From Acetothermia bacterium UBA3571 (GTDB taxonomy: Bacteria > Bipolaricaulota > Bipolaricaulia > Bipolaricaulales > Bipolaricaulaceae), in contig DFNI01000013.1 in NCBI GenBank assembly GCA_002375995.1, positions 1 through 64,000 on the forward strand: a stretch of 64,000 bases of DNA, read 5' to 3'. Below the pieces are notes generated by a model. That model ran no database searches. It was not told the DNA's origin and saw only the letters and a list, made by a program, of their open reading frames with translations. Of the stretch, positions 22,539-30,229 are shown piece by piece (position 1 is the first letter of the stretch; every line of letters begins with the position of its first letter). Both the position numbers and the translations under genes were made by a program.

Positions 22539-25037
22539 CTACCGTTGTACCACGGTGGGCACGAGGATCAGGTCAACGGAGCTGAGGGCGAGGGTATAGG
22601 GGAGGTCGATCCCGGCGGTATCGGAGAAGGCGGCCACGGAAAGTGCGACGTGCAACGCGATGGAAGGGATCTCCACCTCCCTGGGGAGGGCTCCCTCGAG
22701 CTCAACTCGGTAGACGAAGGTGGCCTCGAAAAGGGGTCCGGCCGCAGGATTGTCCTTGGATGTCACCGTGAAGGAGGTGGATCCCGGGGTGACCTTGCTC
22801 CGAGCGATCCTATATGCAGTGGTTCCCTGAAGTGTCACATCGAGGGTTTGGGGTGTATATCGTGCCAGGACGGCGAGATCCGCTGGCAGGGCACGGCCCC
22901 CAAGTACATAAGGAAGCACAAAAGCTTCCTCGGGGGAAAGGGGGGCAGCGAAAGCAATGGTTGGAATCGCCCCGGACTCCACCGCCTGCTGCTTGAGCTC
23001 CACCGTCACCACCGGGGCGGAATAGATTTCCCTATCCACTGAAAGGGCGAATCTGTCCCCGGGTTCACCGGGAGATTCACCCTCGGCGCGCAGCTTGGCC
23101 ACCGCTTGTGCCAGCGTCTGGGAGGCCTCTTGCGTCAATCTGAGGACGACCTCGTAGAGACCTGTGGGGGTTTCCCGCACTTCAGCGGAAGCGGCGATGG
23201 GGCCCGATAGGAGGGCCGGCCCCAGGAGGTACCACTCCGCCGGTTTCCCCGCGGCGTCGTAGGCGTGGGAGGGAAGTATCCTTTGTCCCGGCTCCAGCAC
23301 CGCCTCGAGCTCCGCGCGGTCGGGGGAAGTTGCTAGCACCCGGTGGATCGCGAGCCTCCCCTGGAGCTCCACCAGTCCCTGGATCACCTCGGCCTCCACC
23401 TCGGCCGGGACACGCAGCTCGAGCCACCCTTCGCCAACGGCCCTGAGGGAACGCACGGGAATCCCCATGGCCAGGAGGCGGGCTTCCAGAACCTCGATGG
23501 CTTCCCGGATAGCCTCGCGCGAGAGCGGATCGCCCTCCGCTGTGCCGACGATCAGGGTGTGAAGGGCTTCGGGAACGTCGTAGGTGAGCGTTCCCTCTAG
23601 CCGGCCCACCGTCTCCCCATCGGTGGCGACCCGTACGGTTCCGGCTTTAGCCTCGAGCTGGATCGTGGGTTTGCCGAAGAAGGCGGGGTTTATGTCGGTT
23701 ACCGTTTGGATGTCCGCGAAATGAGTGGGACGGTTCCACCCGTAATCGATCTCCTCCACCGCGAGCGATTTCCGCAAAAGAAGTGAAGCGCCTAGGGGAA
23801 GTTCGTCCCCGATCCCCAGTACCAGCTTGAGGGAGAGGCTGCCGTCGTCGGCCACCCGGAGAGGGCCTCCATTGGGACGCGAAAGCTTTACCGTCCCCCA
23901 CGACTCGGCGACCCCGAGGAGATTGCCCCGGTCGTCCCAGATCTCAAGGTATTCCAGTTGCCTCGCCGTCCCCAGCGGCTCCACCTTCAGGGAGAGGACC
24001 GTGGGGGCGGTGGCGTTTCGATCCCGGTCCTTCAGGACGACGAAGGAATGGACGAGCTCCTGAGGCTTCCGCTCGAGTATTTGTCCCGCTTGGAGGCGCT
24101 CCCGGTTCTCGATCTCTTCGAAACCCGCATATCGCACCACGTCGGCCACCGGGTCCGAAAGGGTGAAAGCCTTGGTATTTTCCCCCTCCCGGACCGTCAC
24201 GGTAACGGTGGGCTTTATCTCCTCGCCGTCCCGGGGCTCCTCTCCCACCACGGCGATGACCTTGAGCACGTGTTCCCCTTCATCCAGCGCCAAAAGGTAT
24301 CCCCTCGGTAACACAAACGCCGCGGGCGAAGGGGAGTCAATGCGGGAGATCCCGTTGTCGATGATCCACTTCTCTATCGTGGGGCGCCCGGGGCCGTGGA
24401 TGGTAATTCCCTCGAGGTAGAGGTTTTCGAAGTTCACGTCGGGATCGTCTTGGAATTCGATCTCCGCCACCACGAACTCGTCCTTGGGGTTGAGGTTCCC
24501 TCCCTGGGGCCCGGGCAAGATCTCAGCGGAAAACACTTCGACGCTCAGGCGATCGGGGCTCCCGTCGAGGAGGGTGAAGCTTTCGCCTTCCTTGCCCTCC
24601 GAATACCAGAGGGTGAGCTCGGGCTGCAGGGTATGCCCGTGGGCAGGATCCTCGCTGGCTTTGATCATCACCTCGATGTAGCCCAGGGAATCGTCGGGAA
24701 GCGAGCGCTCCTCCACGGGGCCGCGCAGATAGGCGTGGATGGGGAAAGAATTCGCTTCAGCAAGGAGGATTTTCTCATCTCCCACCCTCAAGAAGACCTT
24801 AACCCACACGAGGTCTTGCGCCGTGGCTGTGCCCCGGTTTTCCACCCGGAGCTTGGTGAAGATCACGGGATCTGGGTTTGTGTCGTGGTCGCGGAGCTTG
24901 ATCCGCTGCACCACCCCCTCGTCCCCGGGGTTGAAGAGCTTCGCTTGATACCCGAGGTCTTCCACCAGGAGAAGCTCTTTGGCCACTCCCCAAACCGACA
25001 ACATCCCCAAAAGAAGAACCGCCACCATCGAGCGCAT
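22539..25037 (-). CDS. Large secreted protein with a SecD periplasmic (P1)-like region
   Basis: This is an 832-residue exported protein. ATG 25037 follows AAAGGAGG and opens a signal peptide MRSMVAVLLLGMLSVWGVAK. Residues about 20-330 are repeated beta-sandwich-like segments (GDEGVVQRIKLRDHDTNPDP, FTKLRVENRGTATAQDLVWV). Residues about 500-730 resemble the SecD periplasmic P1 domain: AIEVLEARLLAMGIPVRSLR, GEGWLELRVPAEV, EWYLLGPALLSGPIAASAEV, VVLRLTQEASQTLAQAVAKL and FALSVDREIYSAPVV. No SecD transmembrane segments follow. A role outside the membrane, perhaps in folding or as a structural protein, is a guess. Confidence 0.7.
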   Translation of the reverse strand: MRSMVAVLLLGMLSVWGVAKELLLVEDLGYQAKLFNPGDEGVVQRIKLRDHDTNPDPVIFTKLRVENRGTATAQDLVWVKVFLRVGDEKILLAEANSFPIHAYLRGPVEERSLPDDSLGYIEVMIKASEDPAHGHTLQPELTLWYSEGKEGESFTLLDGSPDRLSVEVFSAEILPGPQGGNLNPKDEFVVAEIEFQDDPDVNFENLYLEGITIHGPGRPTIEKWIIDNGISRIDSPSPAAFVLPRGYLLALDEGEHVLKVIAVVGEEPRDGEEIKPTVTVTVREGENTKAFTLSDPVADVVRYAGFEEIENRERLQAGQILERKPQELVHSFVVLKDRDRNATAPTVLSLKVEPLGTARQLEYLEIWDDRGNLLGVAESWGTVKLSRPNGGPLRVADDGSLSLKLVLGIGDELPLGASLLLRKSLAVEEIDYGWNRPTHFADIQTVTDINPAFFGKPTIQLEAKAGTVRVATDGETVGRLEGTLTYDVPEALHTLIVGTAEGDPLSREAIREAIEVLEARLLAMGIPVRSLRAVGEGWLELRVPAEVEAEVIQGLVELQGRLAIHRVLATSPDRAELEAVLEPGQRILPSHAYDAAGKPAEWYLLGPALLSGPIAASAEVRETPTGLYEVVLRLTQEASQTLAQAVAKLRAEGESPGEPGDRFALSVDREIYSAPVVTVELKQQAVESGAIPTIAFAAPLSPEEAFVLPYVLGGRALPADLAVLARYTPQTLDVTLQGTTAYRIARSKVTPGSTSFTVTSKDNPAAGPLFEATFVYRVELEGALPREVEIPSIALHVALSVAAFSDTAGIDLPYTLALSSVDLILVPTVVQR

Positions 25038-25170
25038 ACACGACCTCCTTTGGAAGATTGTCCCCTTACAGGAGATACAACACACGGGGACATCCGTCCT
25101 CCATTGGGAATTTACACCGCATTCTCTGAATACGTTTCGGGCTGAAGCGAGTGTGGTTAATCTTTCGGTG

Positions 25171-26070
25171 ATGAAGCCCGTGTATCTCGAGCTATCGGCC
25201 GCCGAGCTGGAGGAAAAGGCCGAACAACTGGAGGAGCTTGCGTCCCCGTGCCGCCTTTGCCCTCGGGAATGCGGGGTGAAGCGACGGGAAGGGGAGCGGG
25301 GATTCTGCCGTGCTGGATGGATGCCCTGGGTCGCAAGCTATGGACCCCACTTCGGCGAGGAGCGGGAGCTCGTGGGACATGGGGGCTCGGGGACGATCTT
25401 TCTAACCGGCTGCAACCTCCGCTGCGTCTTCTGCCAGAACTTCGACATCTCCCAACTCCATGAGGGAAGAGAGGTTTCGGTGGAGGAACTTGCCAAGATG
25501 ATGCTGGAGTTACAGCTCATCGGCTGCCACAACGTGAACTTCGTCACCCCCACCCACCAGGCCCACGCCATCGTGAAGGCATTGGTGGTAGCCCGGGACC
25601 ACGGGCTGAGGTTGCCGGTGGTTTGGAACTGTGGAGGGTACGAGCTGGTGGAGGTGTTGCGGGTCCTCGAGGGGGTGGTGGATATCTACATGCCGGACTT
25701 CAAGTACGGGGATTCCGAAGTAGCGGAGAGGTGTTCCTCCGCGCCCAGGTATTTTGAGGTCGCAAAGGAAGCCCTGAAGGAGATGCATCGACAGGTGGGG
25801 GACCTGATGGTTGAGGACGGGGTAGCTGTCCGGGGCTTAATCGTGCGGCACCTGGTGCTTCCGAATGGCCTTGCCGGCACCGAAAAGGTCTTGAAATTCA
25901 TTGCGGAGGAGATATCCAAGGACACCTACGTAAATATCATGGCCCAGTATTATCCCACTTGGAAGGCCCACCGTTATCCCGAACTATCCCGGCGTATCAC
26001 GGCCGAGGAGTACCGCGAGGCGTTAGAGATCGCGCGCAAACTAGGCCTCCACCGCGCCGGACCACATTGA
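25171..26070 (+). CDS. PflA-like radical SAM protein (COG1313/PflX type)
   Basis: This is a 299-residue radical SAM enzyme. An N-terminal Cys group, CRLCPRECGVKRREGERGFC, precedes the radical SAM cluster motif CNLRCVFC (CxxxCxxC) in TGCNLRCVFCQNF. GTIFLTG before it and NFVTPTHQAHAIVKAL and VVWNCGGYE after it match the COG1313 family of uncharacterised PflA relatives. The motif binds [4Fe-4S] and cleaves S-adenosylmethionine; the substrate is unknown. ATG 25171 (MKPVYLELSAAELEE) is preferred because the longer frame is antisense to the divergent secreted-protein gene. The ribosome site is weak. Confidence 0.85.
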   Translation: MKPVYLELSAAELEEKAEQLEELASPCRLCPRECGVKRREGERGFCRAGWMPWVASYGPHFGEERELVGHGGSGTIFLTGCNLRCVFCQNFDISQLHEGREVSVEELAKMMLELQLIGCHNVNFVTPTHQAHAIVKALVVARDHGLRLPVVWNCGGYELVEVLRVLEGVVDIYMPDFKYGDSEVAERCSSAPRYFEVAKEALKEMHRQVGDLMVEDGVAVRGLIVRHLVLPNGLAGTEKVLKFIAEEISKDTYVNIMAQYYPTWKAHRYPELSRRITAEEYREALEIARKLGLHRAGPH

Positions 26071-26105
26071 TGCCGTTTATCGTTCCCCTGTCGAGACCCG
26101 AGAGG

Positions 26106-26134
26106 TTGACACCGTGGGGAAATGGCTGTAGAGT
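26106..26134 (+). promoter_or_regulatory. Promoter of the cold shock gene
   Basis: A perfect TTGACA at 26106-26111 is separated by 17 bases from TAGAGT at 26129-26134. Transcription would start near 26141, leaving an untranslated leader of about 100 bases, typical for cold shock genes. Confidence 0.6.
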
Positions 26135-26169
26135 CGCACACGTGCAGGACCGTGCAGTGCCAATGTGGC

Positions 26170-26189
26170 CGTTGGGGTGTTCCCCAACG
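26170..26189 (+). promoter_or_regulatory. Hairpin in the cold shock mRNA leader
   Basis: CGTTGGGG (26170-26177) pairs perfectly with CCCCAACG (26182-26189) around a 4-base loop. No T run follows, so it is not a terminator. It lies in the leader, and a role in RNA stability or temperature response is possible. Confidence 0.4.
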
Positions 26190-26243
26190 CAGTAGGGCAC
26201 AAGTGCAGGTCCGAAACCACGAGGAAAGGAGGGGAGCAGTCCA

Positions 26244-26444
26244 ATGGCCACCGGGAAAGTCAAGTGGTTCGACCAGGCCAAGGGGTACGGCTTCATCGAG
26301 CAAGACGGGGGCCCGGATGTCTTCGTCCACTTCTCGGCCATCAACATGCCTGGTTTCAAGACCCTGCGTGAGGGCCAGGTGGTGGAGTTCGAGATCGAGG
26401 AAACCCCCAAGGGCCCTCAGGCCAAGAACGTCATTCCCCACTGA
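26244..26444 (+). CDS. Cold shock domain protein
   Basis: This 66-residue CspA-family OB fold binds single-stranded RNA and DNA and melts RNA structure. The RNP-1 motif is GYGFIEQ (residues 15-21, normally KGFGFI) and RNP-2 is DVFVHFSAI. ATG 26244 follows AGGAAAGGAGGGG with good spacing. Promoter, hairpin leader and a strong terminator bracket it as a single-gene transcript, as is usual for this family. Confidence 0.96.
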   Translation: MATGKVKWFDQAKGYGFIEQDGGPDVFVHFSAINMPGFKTLREGQVVEFEIEETPKGPQAKNVIPH

Positions 26445-26476
26445 ATGACTGAGTGAGCTGGACGTCGGAACGGACG

Positions 26477-26510
26477 AGAAGCCCGGCTTTCGCCGGGCTT
26501 CTCTCTATTT
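26477..26510 (+). terminator. Intrinsic terminator after the cold shock gene
   Basis: AGAAGCCCGGC (26477-26487) pairs perfectly with GCCGGGCTTCT (26492-26502) around a TTTC loop, followed by CTCTATTT. Confidence 0.8.
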
Positions 26511-26573
26511 GGGAATAGGGCTTTGCGGCGGCTCTGGGGCGATCCGAAGCGGGATCCAGGGAGGGCGGCGATT

Positions 26574-27887
26574 ATGAGCGACGCGGAAAAGGTCTTAGAG
26601 GAAGTGCGGGCACGGGGGATCAAGTTCATCCAGCTCTGGTTTTCGGACCTCCTCGGGAACTTAAAGAGCGTGGAGATCACCGCCGGGGAGCTGGAGGGGG
26701 CACTGGAAGATGGGGTCGGGTTCGACGGCTCCTCTATCCACGGGTTCGCTCGCATCGACGAGTCGGACATGGTGGTCAAACCCGATCCCAAGACCTTCGC
26801 GGTGCTGCCCTGGGGGAACGTGGCCCGCCTCATCTGTGACGTACACGAGCCGAACGGGTCCCCGTATGTTGGCGATCCCCGTTGGGTCCTGAAGCGGGCG
26901 CTGGGGCGGGCCCGAGAGATGGGGTTCGAGATGTATGTGGGCCCGGAGGTCGAGTATTTCTACTTCCGTTCCGATGGAGGCCCCGAGACCCTGGATTCCG
27001 GGGGTTACTTCGACCTCATCCCCCCGGACGAGGGGACCGAACTGCGGCGTGAGACGGTGTTGGCCCTGGCAGGGATGGGGATCCCGGTGGAGGCGGCCCA
27101 TCACGAGGTGGCCCCGAGCCAACACGAGATCGACCTCCGCTTCGCCAATGCCCTCACCATGGCTGACTCCCTCATGACCACCCGGTACCTCGTCAAGGAG
27201 ATCGCCCGACGCCACGGGGTCCACGCCACCTTCATGCCCAAGCCCATCTACGGCGAGAACGGCTCCGGCATGCACACCCACCAATCCCTTTTCCGCCTGG
27301 ACGGGCACAACGCCTTCTTCGACCCCGAGGATCCCATGTACCTATCCTCAGTGGCCAAGGGCTATATCGCTGGGATCATGCACCATGCTCGGGAGATCAT
27401 CGGCGTGTGTGCCCAATGGGTTAACTCTTACAAACGCCTGGTCCCCGGTTACGAAGCCCCAGTCTACATCACCTGGGCTAGGAGGAACCGCTCCACCATG
27501 ATCCGGGTCCCCATGTACAAGCCGGGGAAGGAAAGGGCTACACGGATTGAGTTCCGCGCCCCGGATCCAGCCTGCAACCCGTATCTTGCCTTCGCGGTGA
27601 TGTTGCACGCTGGGCTCGAGGGGATAGAAAAGGGATACGAGCTTCCCCCGCCCGTGGAACGAGATGTATACGCCATGGATGAATCGGAGCGGCGGAGGCT
27701 GGGCATCCAAGAACTCCCCGGTTCCCTGAACGAGGCCATCGCCGAGATGGAAAAGAGTGAGTTCATGCGGAAGGCATTGGGCGACCACATCTTCGCCAAG
27801 TTCATCGAGAACAAGAAGATCGAGTGGGACCTCTACCGCGCCCAGGTCCACCGCTACGAACTCGAACGTTACCTGGCGGTGCTTTGA
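26574..27887 (+). CDS. glnA: Glutamine synthetase, type I
   Basis: GlnA forms glutamine from glutamate, ammonia and ATP. The 437-residue length matches the shorter GSI-alpha class found in thermophiles and archaea. Motifs are VGFDGSSIHGFARIDESDM, PEVEYFYFR, AAHHEVAPSQHEIDLRF, and the ATP-site TFMPKPIYGENGSGMHTHQS. The adenylylation-site loop of GSI-beta (NLYDLPP) is absent; YELPPPVERDVYAMD occupies the region. Regulation would therefore be by feedback rather than adenylylation. ATG 26574 follows GGGAGGG at usual spacing. It is monocistronic, between two hairpins. Confidence 0.96.
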   Translation: MSDAEKVLEEVRARGIKFIQLWFSDLLGNLKSVEITAGELEGALEDGVGFDGSSIHGFARIDESDMVVKPDPKTFAVLPWGNVARLICDVHEPNGSPYVGDPRWVLKRALGRAREMGFEMYVGPEVEYFYFRSDGGPETLDSGGYFDLIPPDEGTELRRETVLALAGMGIPVEAAHHEVAPSQHEIDLRFANALTMADSLMTTRYLVKEIARRHGVHATFMPKPIYGENGSGMHTHQSLFRLDGHNAFFDPEDPMYLSSVAKGYIAGIMHHAREIIGVCAQWVNSYKRLVPGYEAPVYITWARRNRSTMIRVPMYKPGKERATRIEFRAPDPACNPYLAFAVMLHAGLEGIEKGYELPPPVERDVYAMDESERRRLGIQELPGSLNEAIAEMEKSEFMRKALGDHIFAKFIENKKIEWDLYRAQVHRYELERYLAVL

Positions 27888-27903
27888 GGTCGTAAAAAGA
27901 AAA

Positions 27904-27984
27904 GGGGCTGGGCTTCTCGGGATCTTTTGGCTCGGGAAGAAGAACAATGTCTCCTCAAACTGGCCCAGCCCCGTTACGCCTTTT
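27904..27984 (+). terminator. Long hairpin, probable terminator between glnA and the convergent protease gene
   Basis: GGGGCTGGGC (27904-27913) pairs perfectly with GCCCAGCCCC (27963-27972) across a 49-base loop. AAAAAGAAAA lies just before and TTTT shortly after. It could terminate in both directions. The large loop is unusual and might hold inner structure. Confidence 0.45.
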
Positions 27985-29344
27985 AAACCAATTCGCTTAC
28001 ACCGTAAGCTACAGGTGATTCTTCCCGGCGGCAACAAGGGTCATCCGCTCCTGATCCATGGGGGATCAAATAGCGGTTCACCAATTCCACGAACGCGCGT
28101 ACACATCCTTCCGGTTCACAACCTCCACGAGCCCATTCAGTTGACAAGCGCACGACTTCCAGCGCCGCTTCCGGACCCAATATCTCTTTGATCTCGCGAC
28201 GCAGCGGCTCAAGCCTCATGTGAAGAGCCTCCATAACCTCCGGTGCAGGTGAGGCCGAGGCGCTCCAGAGGATCTCCTCGATCCTGTCCACGGAAGCCTG
28301 GTCCACGGGGCCCTCAGTCAATAGGAGGGCAAGCTCCTCCCGTTCTGCGTCCGTAAAAAGAGGCCACAGGAATGCGGCACGCAACCCGAGGTTCAGGAGA
28401 CAAGCATGATAAAGCGCTTCCCCCCGTGGGCTGACCTCAACCCTGAGGTAGTGATCCCGCCAGCGTATAAGAAACGAGTCCCAACCCTCTCCCGAGAGCT
28501 TCCGGAATTCCTCAACGAAAGAGTTTTCCCTCGGTAAACCCAAGGTTTCGGCGACATCGGGGGAAAGGAGGGCGAAGATGGTGGACGGGGGTAGCGTTTG
28601 GGAGAGGAGTTCCACCAAGGAAGCTCCCACCAAGTAGGCCATCGATGGAGAAACCGTCCCCAGCTCGCCGCCCTCGTGGAGCCACCGGGCTACCGGCTGG
28701 CTTACCCGTAGCTCGAATTCGCGGGAGTAGCCCAGGGCATACTGGGTCCACACGGCCATCCCCTCCAGAAGGAGTGTCCTCACCTCCTTTGAGGGAAACC
28801 AACCTTCGGGAATGGAAATGGTTCCGAATTGCAGCATATGGGTGAACTCATGGGCCAAAACCGAGAAGCAATCCCCACCCGGACAGAGACACAGGGAAAC
28901 CCCCATCAATGGCACGATCCCCATTTCTCCCAATAGCAGGTCCAAAATTTTCGCCGCCGTGGAATGACGCAAGGTATGGGGTGAATAGAGGCCTAGCATG
29001 GAAAAGGTGCCCCCTGCGTAGCCGTAGCATCCGGTGGCGTCCCAGAAGGCTTCGCGATCTGAGAAGACGAAAAGCGCTGCATTGGGGCCCACGTAACCCA
29101 ACTGCTCTTCATCCTCTTCCGAGAAAAGGATGCCCTCGGCTTCCGCCCCGAGGGTTGCCATGGGAAGCCAGTAGTCAAGCACTCGCTGGAAAATTTCCTC
29201 GGCCGAAACGGAAACTGTGGCTGCGAGCTCCGGATTATGAGCGAACACCACAAGATGATCCGTTTTAACGCTCACCCAGTCCGCTGCGGATCCCCCGAGG
29301 GAAAACAGGAACGAACCCACAAAGACGAGGACCAAGCACCTCAT
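27983..29344 (-). CDS. Secreted gluzincin-like metalloprotease (HExxH...E)
   Basis: This is a 453-residue exported protein. ATG 29344 follows GGAGGTGA and starts the signal peptide MRCLVLVFVGSFLFSLGGSA. The zinc motif is HEFTH (H165-H169), with the third ligand probably Glu194 in LLLEGMAVWTQYALG, spacing typical of peptidase MA-type gluzincins. A pair of Cys (SLCLCPGGDCF) sits just before the zinc helix. The C-terminal third is helical with several Cys and looks like a solvent-exposed domain. The substrate is unknown. It is transcribed with the membrane protein gene 17 bases upstream. Confidence 0.75.
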   Translation of the reverse strand: MRCLVLVFVGSFLFSLGGSAADWVSVKTDHLVVFAHNPELAATVSVSAEEIFQRVLDYWLPMATLGAEAEGILFSEEDEEQLGYVGPNAALFVFSDREAFWDATGCYGYAGGTFSMLGLYSPHTLRHSTAAKILDLLLGEMGIVPLMGVSLCLCPGGDCFSVLAHEFTHMLQFGTISIPEGWFPSKEVRTLLLEGMAVWTQYALGYSREFELRVSQPVARWLHEGGELGTVSPSMAYLVGASLVELLSQTLPPSTIFALLSPDVAETLGLPRENSFVEEFRKLSGEGWDSFLIRWRDHYLRVEVSPRGEALYHACLLNLGLRAAFLWPLFTDAEREELALLLTEGPVDQASVDRIEEILWSASASPAPEVMEALHMRLEPLRREIKEILGPEAALEVVRLSTEWARGGCEPEGCVRAFVELVNRYLIPHGSGADDPCCRREESPVAYGVSELV

Positions 29345-29361
29345 GGCGTCACCTCCCGCAC

Positions 29362-30117
29362 CTACTGACGCCCCTCTGATATTGCGTCTCCGGCTGACGG
29401 CATGGAGGGAGTTGCTTCCTCTGCAAGAAATTGGGCTTCCTCTAGAAGGTCGATGTAAGCGCGTGCGGCGCTCGCCGTGCTCCATGGAGTCACGAGGAGG
29501 TAGGAAATTGCTTCCGCTACGAACCTTCCGACGTCGCCCAACGCGGCGCCGATGGCGTTCAAGGGGAGCCCGAGCACCACCTGAAAGAAAAGCATGAGGA
29601 GAAAGAGGGAAAGCTTGTGACCCCGGGTGATCTCCGAGCTCTCCGACATCGCCTCCATCACCCCGAGGCGGCGGTCGAGGAGGGCAATATCGGCGAAATA
29701 GAATTTCGCCGCGAGGACGATCCCGGGAACGATAAGGAAAGCCAACCCGAACATCACGGCGAGCGCGTAAAGCAAGGTGACCCCGATCACCGCCAGGGGG
29801 CGACGGAAGGGGTAAAGGAGGTCATCCACGATTCCAGGCCGTTCCCCCCGCACGAGCTTAAGGACGTAGTAGTAATAGCCCAAATGCAGCATCGTCCCCA
29901 CGGTGAAGGCGAGGATCGCAAGCAGGACGGCGATCCCCGGGGAGATCTCTTTCCCTATGTCCGGGACCCCGATGGGCCCAAGGAAGTAGGTGATCCCACC
30001 TCCCATAGCCACAAGGAGCACGTGGAACCCCACCAACGCCAAGATCCCCAGGACCATGCGCCCCCAGTGCTCCCGGTAAACCCCAAGCCCCGCGCCGATC
30101 CAGGTACCCGCTCCCAT
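29362..30117 (-). CDS. Multi-pass membrane protein, GPDPase-membrane-domain/DUF975-like
   Basis: This is a 251-residue integral membrane protein with about six hydrophobic segments, including MVLGILALVGFHVLLVAMGG, GIAVLLAILAFTVGTMLHLG and VTLLYALAVMFGLAFLIVPG. A 'FLIVPGIVLAAKFYFADIALL' segment followed by EAMSESSEITRGHK is typical of bacterial membrane proteins related to the glycerophosphodiesterase membrane domain. Function is unknown. ATG 30117 follows GGGAGG. It forms a two-gene unit with the secreted protease gene. Confidence 0.65.
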   Translation of the reverse strand: MGAGTWIGAGLGVYREHWGRMVLGILALVGFHVLLVAMGGGITYFLGPIGVPDIGKEISPGIAVLLAILAFTVGTMLHLGYYYYVLKLVRGERPGIVDDLLYPFRRPLAVIGVTLLYALAVMFGLAFLIVPGIVLAAKFYFADIALLDRRLGVMEAMSESSEITRGHKLSLFLLMLFFQVVLGLPLNAIGAALGDVGRFVAEAISYLLVTPWSTASAARAYIDLLEEAQFLAEEATPSMPSAGDAISEGRQ

Positions 30118-30175
30118 GACAGGCCTCCCGAATCCATGGTAGGAAGGCGCGCGTTTCCCGCCAAACCGATGGGAT

Positions 30176-30210
30176 AAAAAAACGGGCCGCGGAGTACGTC
30201 CCGCGGCCCG
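30176..30210 (-). terminator. Intrinsic terminator after fhs
   Basis: On the reverse strand CGGGCCGCGG pairs perfectly with CCGCGGCCCG (arms 30183-30192 and 30201-30210) and is followed by seven T (30182-30176). It lies 19 bases past the fhs stop and ends the hydrogenase-metVF-fhs operon. Confidence 0.9.
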
Positions 30211-30229
30211 ATCCAATGTCCGAGAGGTG

